Below are positions 10,606-20,151 of a DNA stretch of 64,000 bases, piece after piece. The notes beneath the pieces are model-generated. The model saw only the letters and a list, made by a program, of their open reading frames with translations. It ran no database searches and was not told the DNA's origin. Numbering within the stretch: the first letter of the stretch is position 1; each line of letters opens with the position of its first letter. The stretch covers positions 34,976 through 98,975 of the forward strand of contig CAVPXL010000014.1 of NCBI GenBank assembly GCA_963709765.1. Reading direction: 5' to 3'. A program made the translations under genes and the position numbers. Source of the DNA: Roseitranquillus sp963709765 (lineage in GTDB: Bacteria > Pseudomonadota > Alphaproteobacteria > Rhodobacterales > Rhodobacteraceae).

Positions 10606-11287
10606 ACCGCGACCAGACCGGCGCGTCGCCCAGGCCGTTCACGAATTCGGCATGGGCGGCCGCTTCGACCGCGGTGAGCCGCGACGGCAGAGGGTCCGGC
10701 CGGGGCCTTGGACGCCACGCACCGTCCTCCGCGGGCCCCGTGCGCCTGGATCCGGCATCGAGAACCAGCCCGGGTTGCCGGCCTCCGATCAGTTCCAGAT
10801 AGACTTCCGCCAGGATCTCGCTGTCGAGCAATGCGCCGTGCAGGACGCGGTTCGAGTTGTCGATCGCGAAGCGCCGGCAGAGGGCGTCGAGCGACGCGGG
10901 CGAGCCCGGGAATTTCTTGCGCGCGATGGCCAGCGTATCGATGGCCCGCTCCCATGGAATTTTCGGCAGGTTGATCCAGCCAAGCTCGGCGTTGATGAAC
11001 TTCATGTCAAAAGCCGCGTTATGAATTACCAACCTGGCATCGCCGATGAAGTCCAGAAACGTCTGACCGCACTCACGGAAACACGGCTTGTCGCGCAGGA
11101 AATCGTCCCCGAGGCCGTGGACGGCGAACGCCTCCGCCTCCATCGCCCGCTCGGGGTTCAGGTATTGGTGATAGGTGTTGCCCGTGGGGACGTGATTGAG
11201 AAGCTCGATCGCTCCGATCTCGACGATACGGTGGCCGGTCTGCGGGTCGAGACCAGTTGTCTCGGTATCCATCACGATCTCACGCAT
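10598..11287 (-). CDS. dnaQ: DNA polymerase III epsilon subunit, 3'-5' proofreading exonuclease
   Basis: Epsilon proofreads the replicative polymerase and binds the alpha and theta subunits. The 229-residue protein has Exo I MDTETTGLD at residues 6-14, Exo II around NAAFDMKFIN and Exo III HGALLDSEILAEVY with catalytic His and Asp. The proline- and arginine-rich C-terminal part after about 180 corresponds to the alpha-binding tail. It is the last gene of the maf-aroE-coaE-dnaQ chain; its ATG overlaps the coaE stop as ATGCGTGA. Confidence 0.95.
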   Translation of the reverse strand: MREIVMDTETTGLDPQTGHRIVEIGAIELLNHVPTGNTYHQYLNPERAMEAEAFAVHGLGDDFLRDKPCFRECGQTFLDFIGDARLVIHNAAFDMKFINAELGWINLPKIPWERAIDTLAIARKKFPGSPASLDALCRRFAIDNSNRVLHGALLDSEILAEVYLELIGGRQPGLVLDAGSRRTGPAEDGAWRPRPRPDPLPSRLTAVEAAAHAEFVNGLGDAPVWSRFS

Positions 11288-11873
11288 CGCCCAACCCTCT
11301 CCTGATCTGCGCCAGGACGTCTTCCACGGCTTCGCGCGCGGCATCAAGTGAGGTCGTTCCAATCACGAAGTCTGCGCGCTTTCGCTTCTCGGAATCGGGC
11401 ATCTGTTTCGCGAGGATGGTATCCAGCAGCGCCGAACTCATCCCTGCCCGCTCAAGAACCCGCTCGCGCTGGACATCCGCCGGCGCCGACACGACCACGA
11501 CCGCATCCATCTCCGCATCGCCTCCCGTCTCATAGAGCAACGGGATATCGAACACCACGACATCGGACTGGGCGGACTGCGCAAAAGCCGCGCGATCTGC
11601 CGCGACGAGCGGATGGATCACGCGCTCCAGCTGCGTCAGGGCGTCGGCGTCCCCGGAAACCCAAGCCTTCAACGCGTCACGATCAACGGCACCATCCTTG
11701 AGGGCACCAGGGCGCAGGGCTGCCACTGCCTTCGCGCCCGCGCCCCCTGCCCCGTAAAGCTTGTGGACAGCTGCATCCGCATCCCACACCGGTACGCCCG
11801 CCTCGGCAAAGAGTCGCGCTGTGGTCGATTTCCCCATCCCTATCGACCCCGTCAGCCCCAGCCGAAACGTCAC
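11280..11873 (-). CDS. coaE: Dephospho-CoA kinase
   Basis: CoaE phosphorylates the ribose 3'-OH of dephospho-CoA, the last step of coenzyme A synthesis. The 197-residue P-loop kinase has LTGSIGMGKST (Walker A, residues 7-17), DADAAVH at 32-38 and the PLLYETG lid region. The start is a GTG at 11873 overlapping the aroE stop as GTGA, so translation is coupled. The size is normal for the family. Confidence 0.94.
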   Translation of the reverse strand: MTFRLGLTGSIGMGKSTTARLFAEAGVPVWDADAAVHKLYGAGGAGAKAVAALRPGALKDGAVDRDALKAWVSGDADALTQLERVIHPLVAADRAAFAQSAQSDVVVFDIPLLYETGGDAEMDAVVVVSAPADVQRERVLERAGMSSALLDTILAKQMPDSEKRKRADFVIGTTSLDAAREAVEDVLAQIRRGLGDA

Positions 11874-12703
11874 GCGAGGATCGCCCGCCGAGTTTCGGCG
11901 TCGACCTCCGGGCGCGCGCCGAACCAGCGCTGGAAGCCCGGGACAGCCTGGTGCAGCAACATGCCCAGCCCGTCGACCGTCGCGCATCCGGCTGCCTCGG
12001 CCTCCAGCAGGAGCTGTGTCTGCAACGGATTGTAGACGAGATCGGTGACCAGCAAATTCGGGTGAAGCCGTTGCAGCGGCACACGAAGTTCGGGCTTGCC
12101 CGTCATGCCGAGCGAGGAGGCATTGATGAGCAGGGCCGCGTCGTCGATTGCCGCGCCGATACCGTTCCAGTCATAGACAACCACACGCATGCCGAATTCA
12201 CTCCGAAGCGCGTCGGCACGACTCCGGGTCCGGTTGGCGAGACGGATCTCGGGCACACCGGCTTCGAGCAGCGATGCAAGAACAGCGCGGGCAGCACCAC
12301 CAGCGCCGAGCACAACTGCCGGTCCTGCGCCCGCTCGCCAGCCTGGATGGCTCTGTCTCAAATTCTCGAGAAACCCGTACCCATCCGTGTTGTCAGCGTG
12401 AATGGAGCCATCCTCGCGGAAGATCAACGTGTTGGCCGCGCCAATCAGCGAAGCCCGATCGGTCACGACATCAGCCAGTCCCAGAACCGTTTCCTTGTGC
12501 GGCAAGGTAACGTTGCACCCGACAAACCCCATCTTGGGCATTGCCCGCAGAACCTCGCGCAGGTTCTCGTGCGCCACATCCATCGGGATATAGCTGCCCG
12601 GAAGCCGCATGCGTCTAAGCCAGAAACCATGCAGCGCCGGCGACAGGGAATGGGCAACCGGCGATCCGATTACCGCAGCCAGCGGGATACGGCCGTCAGT
12701 CAT
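11870..12703 (-). CDS. aroE: Shikimate dehydrogenase (NADP+)
   Basis: AroE reduces 3-dehydroshikimate to shikimate in the aromatic amino acid pathway. The 277-residue product shows the substrate motif IGSPVAHSLSPALH (residues 12-25), the catalytic-lysine region NVTLPHKE, DNTDGYGF, the nucleotide loop VVLGAGGAARAVL and the NADP-type NRTRSRAD. The ATG overlaps the maf stop as ATGA, and its own stop overlaps coaE. The protein is complete and typical. Confidence 0.95.
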   Translation of the reverse strand: MTDGRIPLAAVIGSPVAHSLSPALHGFWLRRMRLPGSYIPMDVAHENLREVLRAMPKMGFVGCNVTLPHKETVLGLADVVTDRASLIGAANTLIFREDGSIHADNTDGYGFLENLRQSHPGWRAGAGPAVVLGAGGAARAVLASLLEAGVPEIRLANRTRSRADALRSEFGMRVVVYDWNGIGAAIDDAALLINASSLGMTGKPELRVPLQRLHPNLLVTDLVYNPLQTQLLLEAEAAGCATVDGLGMLLHQAVPGFQRWFGARPEVDAETRRAILA

Positions 12704-13296
12704 CCGGCGATGTCTCCCCGCGCTGTCAGCCAGTTGAGAAGCTCGAGCAGAGGAATGCCCATCACAGTGAATAGGTCTCCTTCGATCTTGTGAAACAGGC
12801 GCAGGCCCTCGGCCTCGATCATGTAGCCTCCGACACTATGACGGATGTCGTTCCAGTTCCGGTCGACATACGCATCGAGATACTGTGCCGAGGCCTGCCG
12901 CATGTGAAGTCGCGCCACACCTACGTGACGCCAGAGCGGGCGATCATTCTGCCAGATGACGCAAGCGGACAACAATGTGTGGCGACGACCTGCCAGCCGA
13001 TCGAGCTGGTGACGCAGATCGATCCTGTGATCGGCCTTGGCGAGGACCTCACCATCAAGATCGAGCACCTGATCGCAGCCGACCACCATCGCATCGGGCA
13101 ATTGCGCCGCTACCTTGCGGGCCTTCTGGTCGGCCAGCGTATCGGCAACGTCACGCGGCAAGGCGCCCTCGGCGCACAGCGCCTGTCGGATTGCATCTTC
13201 GTCAACACGGGCGTTGCGCACCTGGAAATCGAGCCCGGCCTGTCGCAGCAAGCGCTGCCGGATTTCCGACCCCGATGCGAGAACCAGCCGACTCAT
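12700..13296 (-). CDS. maf: Maf family nucleoside triphosphate pyrophosphatase
   Basis: Maf proteins hydrolyse non-canonical or methylated NTPs to monophosphates. This 198-residue protein has the N-terminal LVLASGSEIRQRLL signature (residues 4-17), the phosphate-contact segment ADQKARKVA, and the VGCDQVLDLDG loop with the catalytic Asp. The ATG at 13296 overlaps a perfect DnaA box (13296-13304), so the gene sits directly on the left edge of the putative origin. It heads an overlapping four-gene chain with aroE, coaE and dnaQ. Confidence 0.9.
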   Translation of the reverse strand: MSRLVLASGSEIRQRLLRQAGLDFQVRNARVDEDAIRQALCAEGALPRDVADTLADQKARKVAAQLPDAMVVGCDQVLDLDGEVLAKADHRIDLRHQLDRLAGRRHTLLSACVIWQNDRPLWRHVGVARLHMRQASAQYLDAYVDRNWNDIRHSVGGYMIEAEGLRLFHKIEGDLFTVMGIPLLELLNWLTARGDIAG

Positions 13297-13700
13297 GTGG
13301 ATAACCCGGTGCGAAACAGGCCGTGCAAACGCGGGATCATTGGCACGAGATGGTGTCCCGAAGCGAACTGCGCCTAAGTCGGCCAATTCGCGTGGCTGTC
13401 CGGCCCGCCTTATCCACCGAGGATGAAAGCTTCCACGGGCTGTGTGTATCTGCGGCCCGGACAGACGGTGCCAGAACCGCACACAGAGTTATCCCCAAGA
13501 CCAGCAATCCTCCATCTATCTGATTTCGCTTAACAAATCGGAGAGTTTCAAACAAGTCCGCGTCTGTCCCCAGGGCACTTATCCGCAGAAGGCTGCTCTG
13601 TGGACGAAACCTAGAGATCGCGATAATCCGAGTTATCCACTGCACTACCACTGTCATCATCCCTCTCTTACTTCTTTCTTGTTATTAAGAAGCATGAACG
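13296..13700. other. Putative chromosomal replication origin (oriC)
   Basis: The 418-bp gap between maf and hemJ holds a cluster of DnaA boxes. They are TGTGGATAA at 13296-13304 (perfect, minus), TTATCCACC at 13410-13418, TTATCCCCA at 13489-13497, TTATCCGCA at 13579-13587 and TTATCCACT at 13633-13641 (each 8/9). A weaker box lies at 13599-13607. An unusually AT- and pyrimidine-rich tract at about 13660-13695 could be the unwinding element. Two parS sites and parAB lie 3-7 kb away, as expected near an alphaproteobacterial origin. Function is inferred. Confidence 0.82.
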
Positions 13701-13714
13701 TCCCGGAGACTTAG

Positions 13715-14166
13715 ATGAGCGATTTTCTTGCCCAGTTCTATCCGTGGACCAAGTCGTTTCACGTCATCTCCATCGTCGCTTGGATGGCAGGACTGTTTTA
13801 TCTGCCCCGGCTCTTCGTCTATCATGTCGGAAGTTGCGGCCACGGAGCAGCAACACCGACCTGCTTTTCCAGACCATGGAGCGCAAGTTGCTGCGCCTGA
13901 TCATGAATCCGGCGATGATCGCGGCCTGGATCTTTGGTCTGATGCTGGTTTTCACGCCGGGAATCGTGTCGTGGAGCGAGTTCTGGCCATGGTCAAAGGC
14001 GGGCGCTGTTCTGGGCATGACATGGTTCCATCATTGGTTGAGCTCCCGCCGGAAGGAGTTCCAGAAGGGCCGGAACACGCGGTCCGGCCGTACCTACCGA
14101 TTGATGAATGAGGTGCCGACGCTGCTTTTGGTGGTCATTGTCGTGTCGGTCATCGTGAAGTTCTGA
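13715..14166 (+). CDS. hemJ: Protoporphyrinogen IX oxidase HemJ, doubly frameshifted
   Basis: HemJ is the membrane protoporphyrinogen oxidase of most alphaproteobacteria and acts just before ferrochelatase (hemH is at 47-48 kb). The start MSDFLAQFYPWTKSFHVISI contains the conserved His16. The C-terminal part carries TWFHHWLSSRR and ends in a hydrophobic helix. Two one-base insertions, a G near 13828 and a C near 13857, put about 30 bases out of frame. Removing them gives HVEVAATEQQHDLLFQTMER and about 149 residues, the family length. GGAG lies seven bases before the ATG. The gene is probably intact in the organism. Confidence 0.88.
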
Positions 14167-14173
14167 GCTTGCG

Positions 14174-14202
14174 TTGACAGATCTGCGGTGCCCGCGTATG
14201 TC
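14174..14202 (+). promoter_or_regulatory. Probable sigma-70 promoter of rho
   Basis: A perfect TTGACA (14174-14179) is followed after 17 bases by TATGTC (14197-14202). Transcription would start near 14209, giving an 80-base leader before the rho ATG at 14289. Confidence 0.5.
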
Positions 14203-14288
14203 ATTGCGCCAGCGGCCGTCCGGTCGCGCGATCTCCCATCTTGCATGACATGCTGGCGCCTGCGCCGCCATTCAGGACTATTCACGAC

Positions 14289-15584
14289 ATGAGCGACGAA
14301 CGTTTGAACCTCGCCGATCTCAAGGCGCAGAGCCCCAAGGATCTTCTGGCGATGGCCGAGGAACTCGAGATCGAGAACGCCTCCACCATGCGGAAGGGTG
14401 ACATGATGTTCGCCATCCTCAAGGAGAAGGCCGAAGAGGGTTGGGCGATCGGCGGCGATGGCGTGCTCGAGGTGCTTCAGGACGGCTTCGGCTTCCTCCG
14501 CAGCCCCGAGGCGAATTATCTGCCGGGTCCGGACGACATCTATGTCTCACCTGACATGATCCGCCAGCACGCTCTGCGTACTGGCGATACCGTCGAGGGT
14601 GTGATCCGCGATCCTGGCGAGAGCGAACGTTATTTCGCGCTGATCAAGGTCGAGAAGATCAACTTCGAGGAACCCGATCGGGCGCGTCACAAGGTGGCGT
14701 TCGAAAATCTGACGCCGCTCTATCCCGACGAACGCCTGAAGATGGAGATCGAGGATCCGACCATCCGCGACCGTTCCGCGCGCATCATCGACCTCGTTGC
14801 GCCGATCGGGAAAGGGCAGCGGAGCCTAATCGTGGCCCCGCCGCGGACCGGTAAGACCGTACTGCTGCAAAATATCGCGCACTCGATCGAGGCGAACCAT
14901 CCGGAATGCTACCTCATCGTGCTTCTGATCGACGAACGCCCGGAAGAGGTGACAGACATGCAGAGGTCGGTGAAGGGAGAGGTTATCTCCTCGACGTTCG
15001 ACGAACCGGCGACGCGCCATGTTGCCGTCAGCGAGATGGTGATCGAAAAGGCGAAGCGTCTGGTCGAGCACAAACGAGATGTCGTTATACTTCTGGACTC
15101 TATCACAAGACTTGGTAGAGCCTTCAATACGGTTGTACCCTCGTCAGGCAAGGTTCTCACCGGCGGCGTCGATGCCAACGCCCTTCAGCGGCCGAAACGT
15201 TTTTTCGGTGCCGCACGGAATATCGAGGAGGGCGGAAGCCTGACGATCATCGCGACGGCGTTGATCGACACGGGCAGCCGCATGGACGAAGTCATCTTCG
15301 AGGAATTCAAGGGTACAGGAAATTCCGAAATTGTGCTGGATCGCAAGATTGCCGACAAGCGGGTCTTCCCGTCCATGGACATCCTCAAGTCCGGCACCCG
15401 AAAGGAAGAGCTGCTCGTCGACAAGTCGGATCTGCAAAAGACCTTCGTTCTCCGGCGCATCCTGAATCCGATGGGTACAACGGACGCCATCGAGTTCCTG
15501 ATATCCAAGCTCAAGCAGACCAAAACGAACGGCGAATTCTTCGAACTCGATGAATACCTGATCCGTCCGATCGGGCGGAGGTGA
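14289..15584 (+). CDS. rho: Transcription termination factor Rho
   Basis: Rho is a hexameric RNA translocase that terminates untranslated transcripts. The 431-residue protein begins MSDERLNLADLKAQSPKDLL. It has the cold-shock-like RNA-binding domain (DGFGFLRSPEANYLPGPDDI, about residues 60-80), Walker A APPRTGKT near 182-189, Walker B VVILLDSITRLGR and the R-loop region. An upstream in-frame ATG (14241) was rejected because the family start is at 14289. mnmE follows 4 bases after the stop. Confidence 0.96.
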   Translation: MSDERLNLADLKAQSPKDLLAMAEELEIENASTMRKGDMMFAILKEKAEEGWAIGGDGVLEVLQDGFGFLRSPEANYLPGPDDIYVSPDMIRQHALRTGDTVEGVIRDPGESERYFALIKVEKINFEEPDRARHKVAFENLTPLYPDERLKMEIEDPTIRDRSARIIDLVAPIGKGQRSLIVAPPRTGKTVLLQNIAHSIEANHPECYLIVLLIDERPEEVTDMQRSVKGEVISSTFDEPATRHVAVSEMVIEKAKRLVEHKRDVVILLDSITRLGRAFNTVVPSSGKVLTGGVDANALQRPKRFFGAARNIEEGGSLTIIATALIDTGSRMDEVIFEEFKGTGNSEIVLDRKIADKRVFPSMDILKSGTRKEELLVDKSDLQKTFVLRRILNPMGTTDAIEFLISKLKQTKTNGEFFELDEYLIRPIGRR

Positions 15585-15587
15585 TCG

Positions 15588-16874
15588 ATGGACACGATCT
15601 TTGCGCTCGCAACAGCGCGGGGGAAAGCGGGTATTGCTGTCATTCGGATCTCCGGTCCGGATGCCCATGAAGCGTCTCGAAGACTGGCCGGAGACGTTCC
15701 TCCGTTACGGCTTGCAGCCCGTCGGCGCCTGAAGGGGCGGGACGGCGCACATATCGACGAGGCGATCGTCCTCGTATTCCCGGACGGAGCGAGCTTTACA
15801 GGCGAACCGGTCGTCGAGTTTCAGGTACATGGCAGCAAGGCGACCATCGATGCGCTGCTTGGGGAACTGGGTGCCCTGGCAGGTTTCCGCTCCGCCGAGC
15901 CTGGAGAGTTCACGCGACGTGCGTTGGAATCGGGACGCCTGGATCTCACGCAGGTTGAGGGTTTGGCTGCGCTGATCGACTCGGAAACCGAGGCGCAACG
16001 ACGTCAGGCATTGCGAACACTCGATGGCGCTTTGGGAAAAAAGGTTGAAGATTGGCGCCGACAGCTGATCGAAGCGGCAGCACTGATGGAGGCGACGCTC
16101 GATTTCGCGGACGAGGATGTGCCGGTCGACGTGACGCCTGAGGTTCATGAAATCATCAATGCTCTAGAATACGACCTTCGGAAGGAAATCGCCGGTTCTG
16201 AGATTGCCGAGCGTCTTCGCGATGGTTTCGAGGTCGCCATTGTCGGCCCGCCGAATGCTGGAAAGTCGACGCTGTTGAACCGGCTGGCGCGACGGGAGGC
16301 CGCCATCACGTCCGACGTTGCGGGCACGACGCGCGACGTTATCGAGGTTCGTATGGATCTGAACGGGCTACCAGTGACAATTCTGGATACGGCAGGATTG
16401 CGGGCTACTGACGATACTGTCGAACGAATTGGCGTCGAGCGCACACGGCGGCGCGCGGAACTCGCGGATCTGCGCGTATTTCTGTCCTGCGAGACGTTCA
16501 TCGTGGACGATCTGTATCGGGCCGGGGATGTGCTGGTTGCCGGCAAAGCCGACCTCCGGCAGGAGTTTGACCGTGCGGTTTCGGGAAAGACGGGTCAGGG
16601 TATCCCTGAGATGCTGGACTCGATCACCCGGGAACTTGAAGCGCGACTGGCCACTTCGGCGACGGCGACGCACGCCAGACATGCCGATGCCTTGTCTCGC
16701 GCAGTGGAACACCTCCAACTGGCGAAATCAAATCTCAACCTGGGCGATGCGGCGGCCGATCTCGTGGCTGAAGAACTGCGATCCGCTACACATGCCTTGG
16801 ATGTGCTCGTCGGGCGAGTGGACGTCGAGGCAATCTTGGATCATATCTTCGCCAGTTTCTGTATCGGGAAATAG
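15588..16874 (+). CDS. mnmE: tRNA modification GTPase MnmE
   Basis: MnmE works with MnmG to make 5-carboxymethylaminomethyl uridine at the tRNA wobble position. The 428-residue product has the N-terminal folate domain (MDTIFALATARGKAGIAVIR), G1 GPPNAGKST near 220-228, G3 DTAGLR, and the C-terminal FCIGK with the conserved Cys. The G4 motif reads AGKADL, in place of NKxDL. GGAGGTGATCG ahead of the ATG overlaps the rho stop, so the two genes are tightly coupled. mnmG starts two bases after the stop. Confidence 0.95.
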   Translation: MDTIFALATARGKAGIAVIRISGPDAHEASRRLAGDVPPLRLAARRRLKGRDGAHIDEAIVLVFPDGASFTGEPVVEFQVHGSKATIDALLGELGALAGFRSAEPGEFTRRALESGRLDLTQVEGLAALIDSETEAQRRQALRTLDGALGKKVEDWRRQLIEAAALMEATLDFADEDVPVDVTPEVHEIINALEYDLRKEIAGSEIAERLRDGFEVAIVGPPNAGKSTLLNRLARREAAITSDVAGTTRDVIEVRMDLNGLPVTILDTAGLRATDDTVERIGVERTRRRAELADLRVFLSCETFIVDDLYRAGDVLVAGKADLRQEFDRAVSGKTGQGIPEMLDSITRELEARLATSATATHARHADALSRAVEHLQLAKSNLNLGDAAADLVAEELRSATHALDVLVGRVDVEAILDHIFASFCIGK

Positions 16875-16875
16875 G

Positions 16876-18738
16876 ATGTTTCACGTGAAACATGACGTCG
16901 TCGTCATTGGTGGTGGCCACGCGGGGGTCGAAGCGGCCCACGCAGCGATGCGGCGCGGTACGTCCGTAGCTCTCATCACGCTTGATCCGGAGGCCATCGG
17001 TGTCATGTCGTGCAATCCGGCCATTGGCGGATTAGGGAAAGGCCATCTTGTGCGAGAAGTTGACGCACTGGACGGCCTCATGGGGCGCGTTGCCGATACC
17101 GCAGGCATTCAGTTTCGTCTTCTGAACCGGCGCAAGGGCCCGGCGGTACAGGGTCCACGCGCTCAGGCCGACCGTCGGCTCTACCGTGCGTCCATGCAGG
17201 CGCAGTTCCGCGGCACCGAAATCGACATCATCGCGGGCGAAGTCGTCGACCTTGTGCAGGGCGAAAATCGTCTTACGGGCGTCATCTTGGCGGATGGTAG
17301 TATCATCCAATGCCGGTCCTGCGTACTGACCGCTGGAACATTTCTCCGGGGCACCATCCACATCGGCGCGGAAACACACCGCGGTGGACGCATGGGGGAA
17401 AGAGGGGCAGACCGTCTGTCGAGCCGGCTTATCGATCTTGGCGTATCTCTCGGACGTCTGAAGACGGGAACTCCACCGAGGTTGGATGGACGAACCATTG
17501 ACTGGGATGGTCTCGAAATGCAGCCGGGCGATCCCGATCCTGTCTTGTTCTCCTTCATGTCAAGGACCGCGTCGGCGCGCCAAATTTCTTGCGGCATTAC
17601 CCATACCAACCCGACAACACACGAGATCATTTCAGAGAACATCGAAAAATCAGCGATGTACGGCGGTCATATCGCGGGCAGGGGCCCGCGATATTGCCCC
17701 TCGATCGAAGACAAGATCATTCGCTTCGCTGAAAAAGAGAGTCATCAGGTCTTCCTTGAACCCGAAGGGCTAAATGATCCCACTGTTTATCCGAACGGAA
17801 TTTCGACGTCGCTGCCGCTGGACGTGCAGGAACGCTATGTGCGGTCGATCAGGGGGCTGGAGAATGTAAAGATCGTTCAGCCCGGATATGCGATCGAATA
17901 CGATTACGTCGATCCGCGGGGCCTGCGTCCGACGCTTGAGATGCTCGAGTTGCCGGGACTTTTCTTGGCCGGCCAGATTAATGGAACAACTGGCTACGAG
18001 GAAGCGGCAGCTCAGGGCCTTGTCGCAGGCATCAACGCGGCTGCGTGTGCCAGGGATGTCGTACAAACGATCTTCAGTCGGACGGACTCCTATATCGGCG
18101 TCATGATAGATGACCTTGTCCGTCGAGGAGTAACGGAGCCCTACCGAATGTTCACTTCGCGGGCCGAATATCGCCTCAGCCTTCGCGCAGACAACGCTGA
18201 CCAACGGCTGACGCCAGTGGGGATCGCGCTCGGGATCGTCGGCAAGAGACGGCGGGATTCCTTTGATGTAAAGATGGCGTCTCTCTCGAGCGCGCGGGTC
18301 CGGCTGGAAGAGACGAGTTTCACACCGCAAAATTTGGCGGATATCGGGCTGTCGGTCTCGAATGATGGCCGTAGACGATCGGCACTGGATGTACTCTCGT
18401 TACCCAACGCTGATTTTGGCGATGTGGAGCGGCTCGGAATCGATCTCCACGACGTGGCGCCGGAAACGCGGAGGCAGCTTTCGATTGACGCGCTGTACCG
18501 GCACTATGTCATGCGACAGGCGCAGGACGCCGAGGCGGTTCGACGCGACGAGGGACTGCGTTTTCCGGATGATTTCGACTTTGGCGCGGTCCGCGGCTTG
18601 TCTGCGGAGTTGTTGCAGAAGCTCGAGACTTTGCGGCCAGCCACATTGGCACACGCCTCGGCGATCGAGGGGATGACGCCCGCTGCGCTGACAGTTCTTT
18701 TGGCTCATCTCAGGAAAGCGGCCAGAAAGAGTGCCTGA
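16876..18738 (+). CDS. mnmG: tRNA uridine-5-carboxymethylaminomethyl modification enzyme MnmG (GidA)
   Basis: The FAD-dependent partner of MnmE, 620 residues. The dinucleotide loop VVIGGGHAGVEAA is at residues 8-20, the conserved CNPAIGGLGKGHLVREVDAL segment at about 46-65, and PGYAIEYDYVDP and QINGTTGYEEAAAQG further on. The start MFHVKH is fixed by the family and by the adjacent mnmE stop. Its first six codons contain a parS palindrome, so residues FHVKH are partly dictated by that DNA site. The 3' end overlaps rsmG. Confidence 0.96.
   Translation: MFHVKHDVVVIGGGHAGVEAAHAAMRRGTSVALITLDPEAIGVMSCNPAIGGLGKGHLVREVDALDGLMGRVADTAGIQFRLLNRRKGPAVQGPRAQADRRLYRASMQAQFRGTEIDIIAGEVVDLVQGENRLTGVILADGSIIQCRSCVLTAGTFLRGTIHIGAETHRGGRMGERGADRLSSRLIDLGVSLGRLKTGTPPRLDGRTIDWDGLEMQPGDPDPVLFSFMSRTASARQISCGITHTNPTTHEIISENIEKSAMYGGHIAGRGPRYCPSIEDKIIRFAEKESHQVFLEPEGLNDPTVYPNGISTSLPLDVQERYVRSIRGLENVKIVQPGYAIEYDYVDPRGLRPTLEMLELPGLFLAGQINGTTGYEEAAAQGLVAGINAAACARDVVQTIFSRTDSYIGVMIDDLVRRGVTEPYRMFTSRAEYRLSLRADNADQRLTPVGIALGIVGKRRRDSFDVKMASLSSARVRLEETSFTPQNLADIGLSVSNDGRRRSALDVLSLPNADFGDVERLGIDLHDVAPETRRQLSIDALYRHYVMRQAQDAEAVRRDEGLRFPDDFDFGAVRGLSAELLQKLETLRPATLAHASAIEGMTPAALTVLLAHLRKAARKSA
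16877..16892. other. parS: parS centromere site 1
   Basis: The perfect 16-bp palindrome TGTTTCACGTGAAACA overlaps the mnmG start codon. It matches the widely conserved parS consensus bound by ParB. It lies about 3.2 kb from the putative oriC and 3.3 kb upstream of parB. Confidence 0.93.
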
Positions 18739-19337
18739 TCCGGCAGATCTGCTGCCAGATGTTTCACGTGAAACATTGGCTGCTCTGCAGCGATATGTCA
18801 CACTGTTGGAAAAGTGGAACGCCAAGATCAATCTGGTCGGGCGGGGGACCCAACCGAACATCTGGAGCCGGCACATTGCCGACAGCGCGCAGCTTTTCGA
18901 ATTGGCGCCCAATGCGGCTCGGTGGGTGGATTTCGGGAGCGGGGGTGGCTTGCCGGCAGTAGTGGTCGCGATCCTCTCTAAGGAGAATTTAACTGACCGA
19001 GACATGGTTTGCGTGGACAGCGACCAGAGAAAATGTGCTTTCCTAAGAATTGTTGCGCAGGAATTGGGGCTTCGGATTGCTGTCCATGCGCAGCGCATTG
19101 AGTCACTCAAGGCGGCCCCTGCCGATGTGATATCCGCCCGTGCCCTCGCACCGCTGCCACAATTGCTTCATCTCGCGGCGCCCAATTTGAGAAATAATGG
19201 AACCTGCTTGTTTCTCAAGGGAAAGTCTTGGCGTGAAGAGGTTGAGGCTGCGCGCCGCTCGTGGCACTTTTCCTGTGAGGCAGTGCGAAGCACAACAAGT
19301 TCCGAAGCCGTCATTCTCAAGATCGGAGAACTCGGGC

Positions 19338-19354
<17 letters not shown>
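18731..19354 (+). CDS. rsmG: 16S rRNA (guanine527-N7)-methyltransferase RsmG (GidB)
   Basis: RsmG methylates G527 of 16S rRNA using S-adenosylmethionine. The 207-residue protein has the typical LLEKWNAKINLVG segment (25-37), the SAM loop DFGSGGGLPAVVVA (about 68-81) and VDSDQRKCAFLR. The start is a GTG at 18731 overlapping the mnmG stop. The N-terminal VSRET is encoded by the second parS palindrome. The end overlaps parA by 17 bases. Confidence 0.94.
18760..18775. other. parS: parS centromere site 2
   Basis: A second perfect copy of TGTTTCACGTGAAACA lies inside the rsmG coding region, where it encodes the VSRET motif seen in many alphaproteobacterial RsmG proteins. It is 1.87 kb from the first copy and is read in a different codon phase. 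Confidence 0.93.
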
Positions 19355-20144
<790 letters not shown>

Positions 20145-20151
20145 GGGCAGG

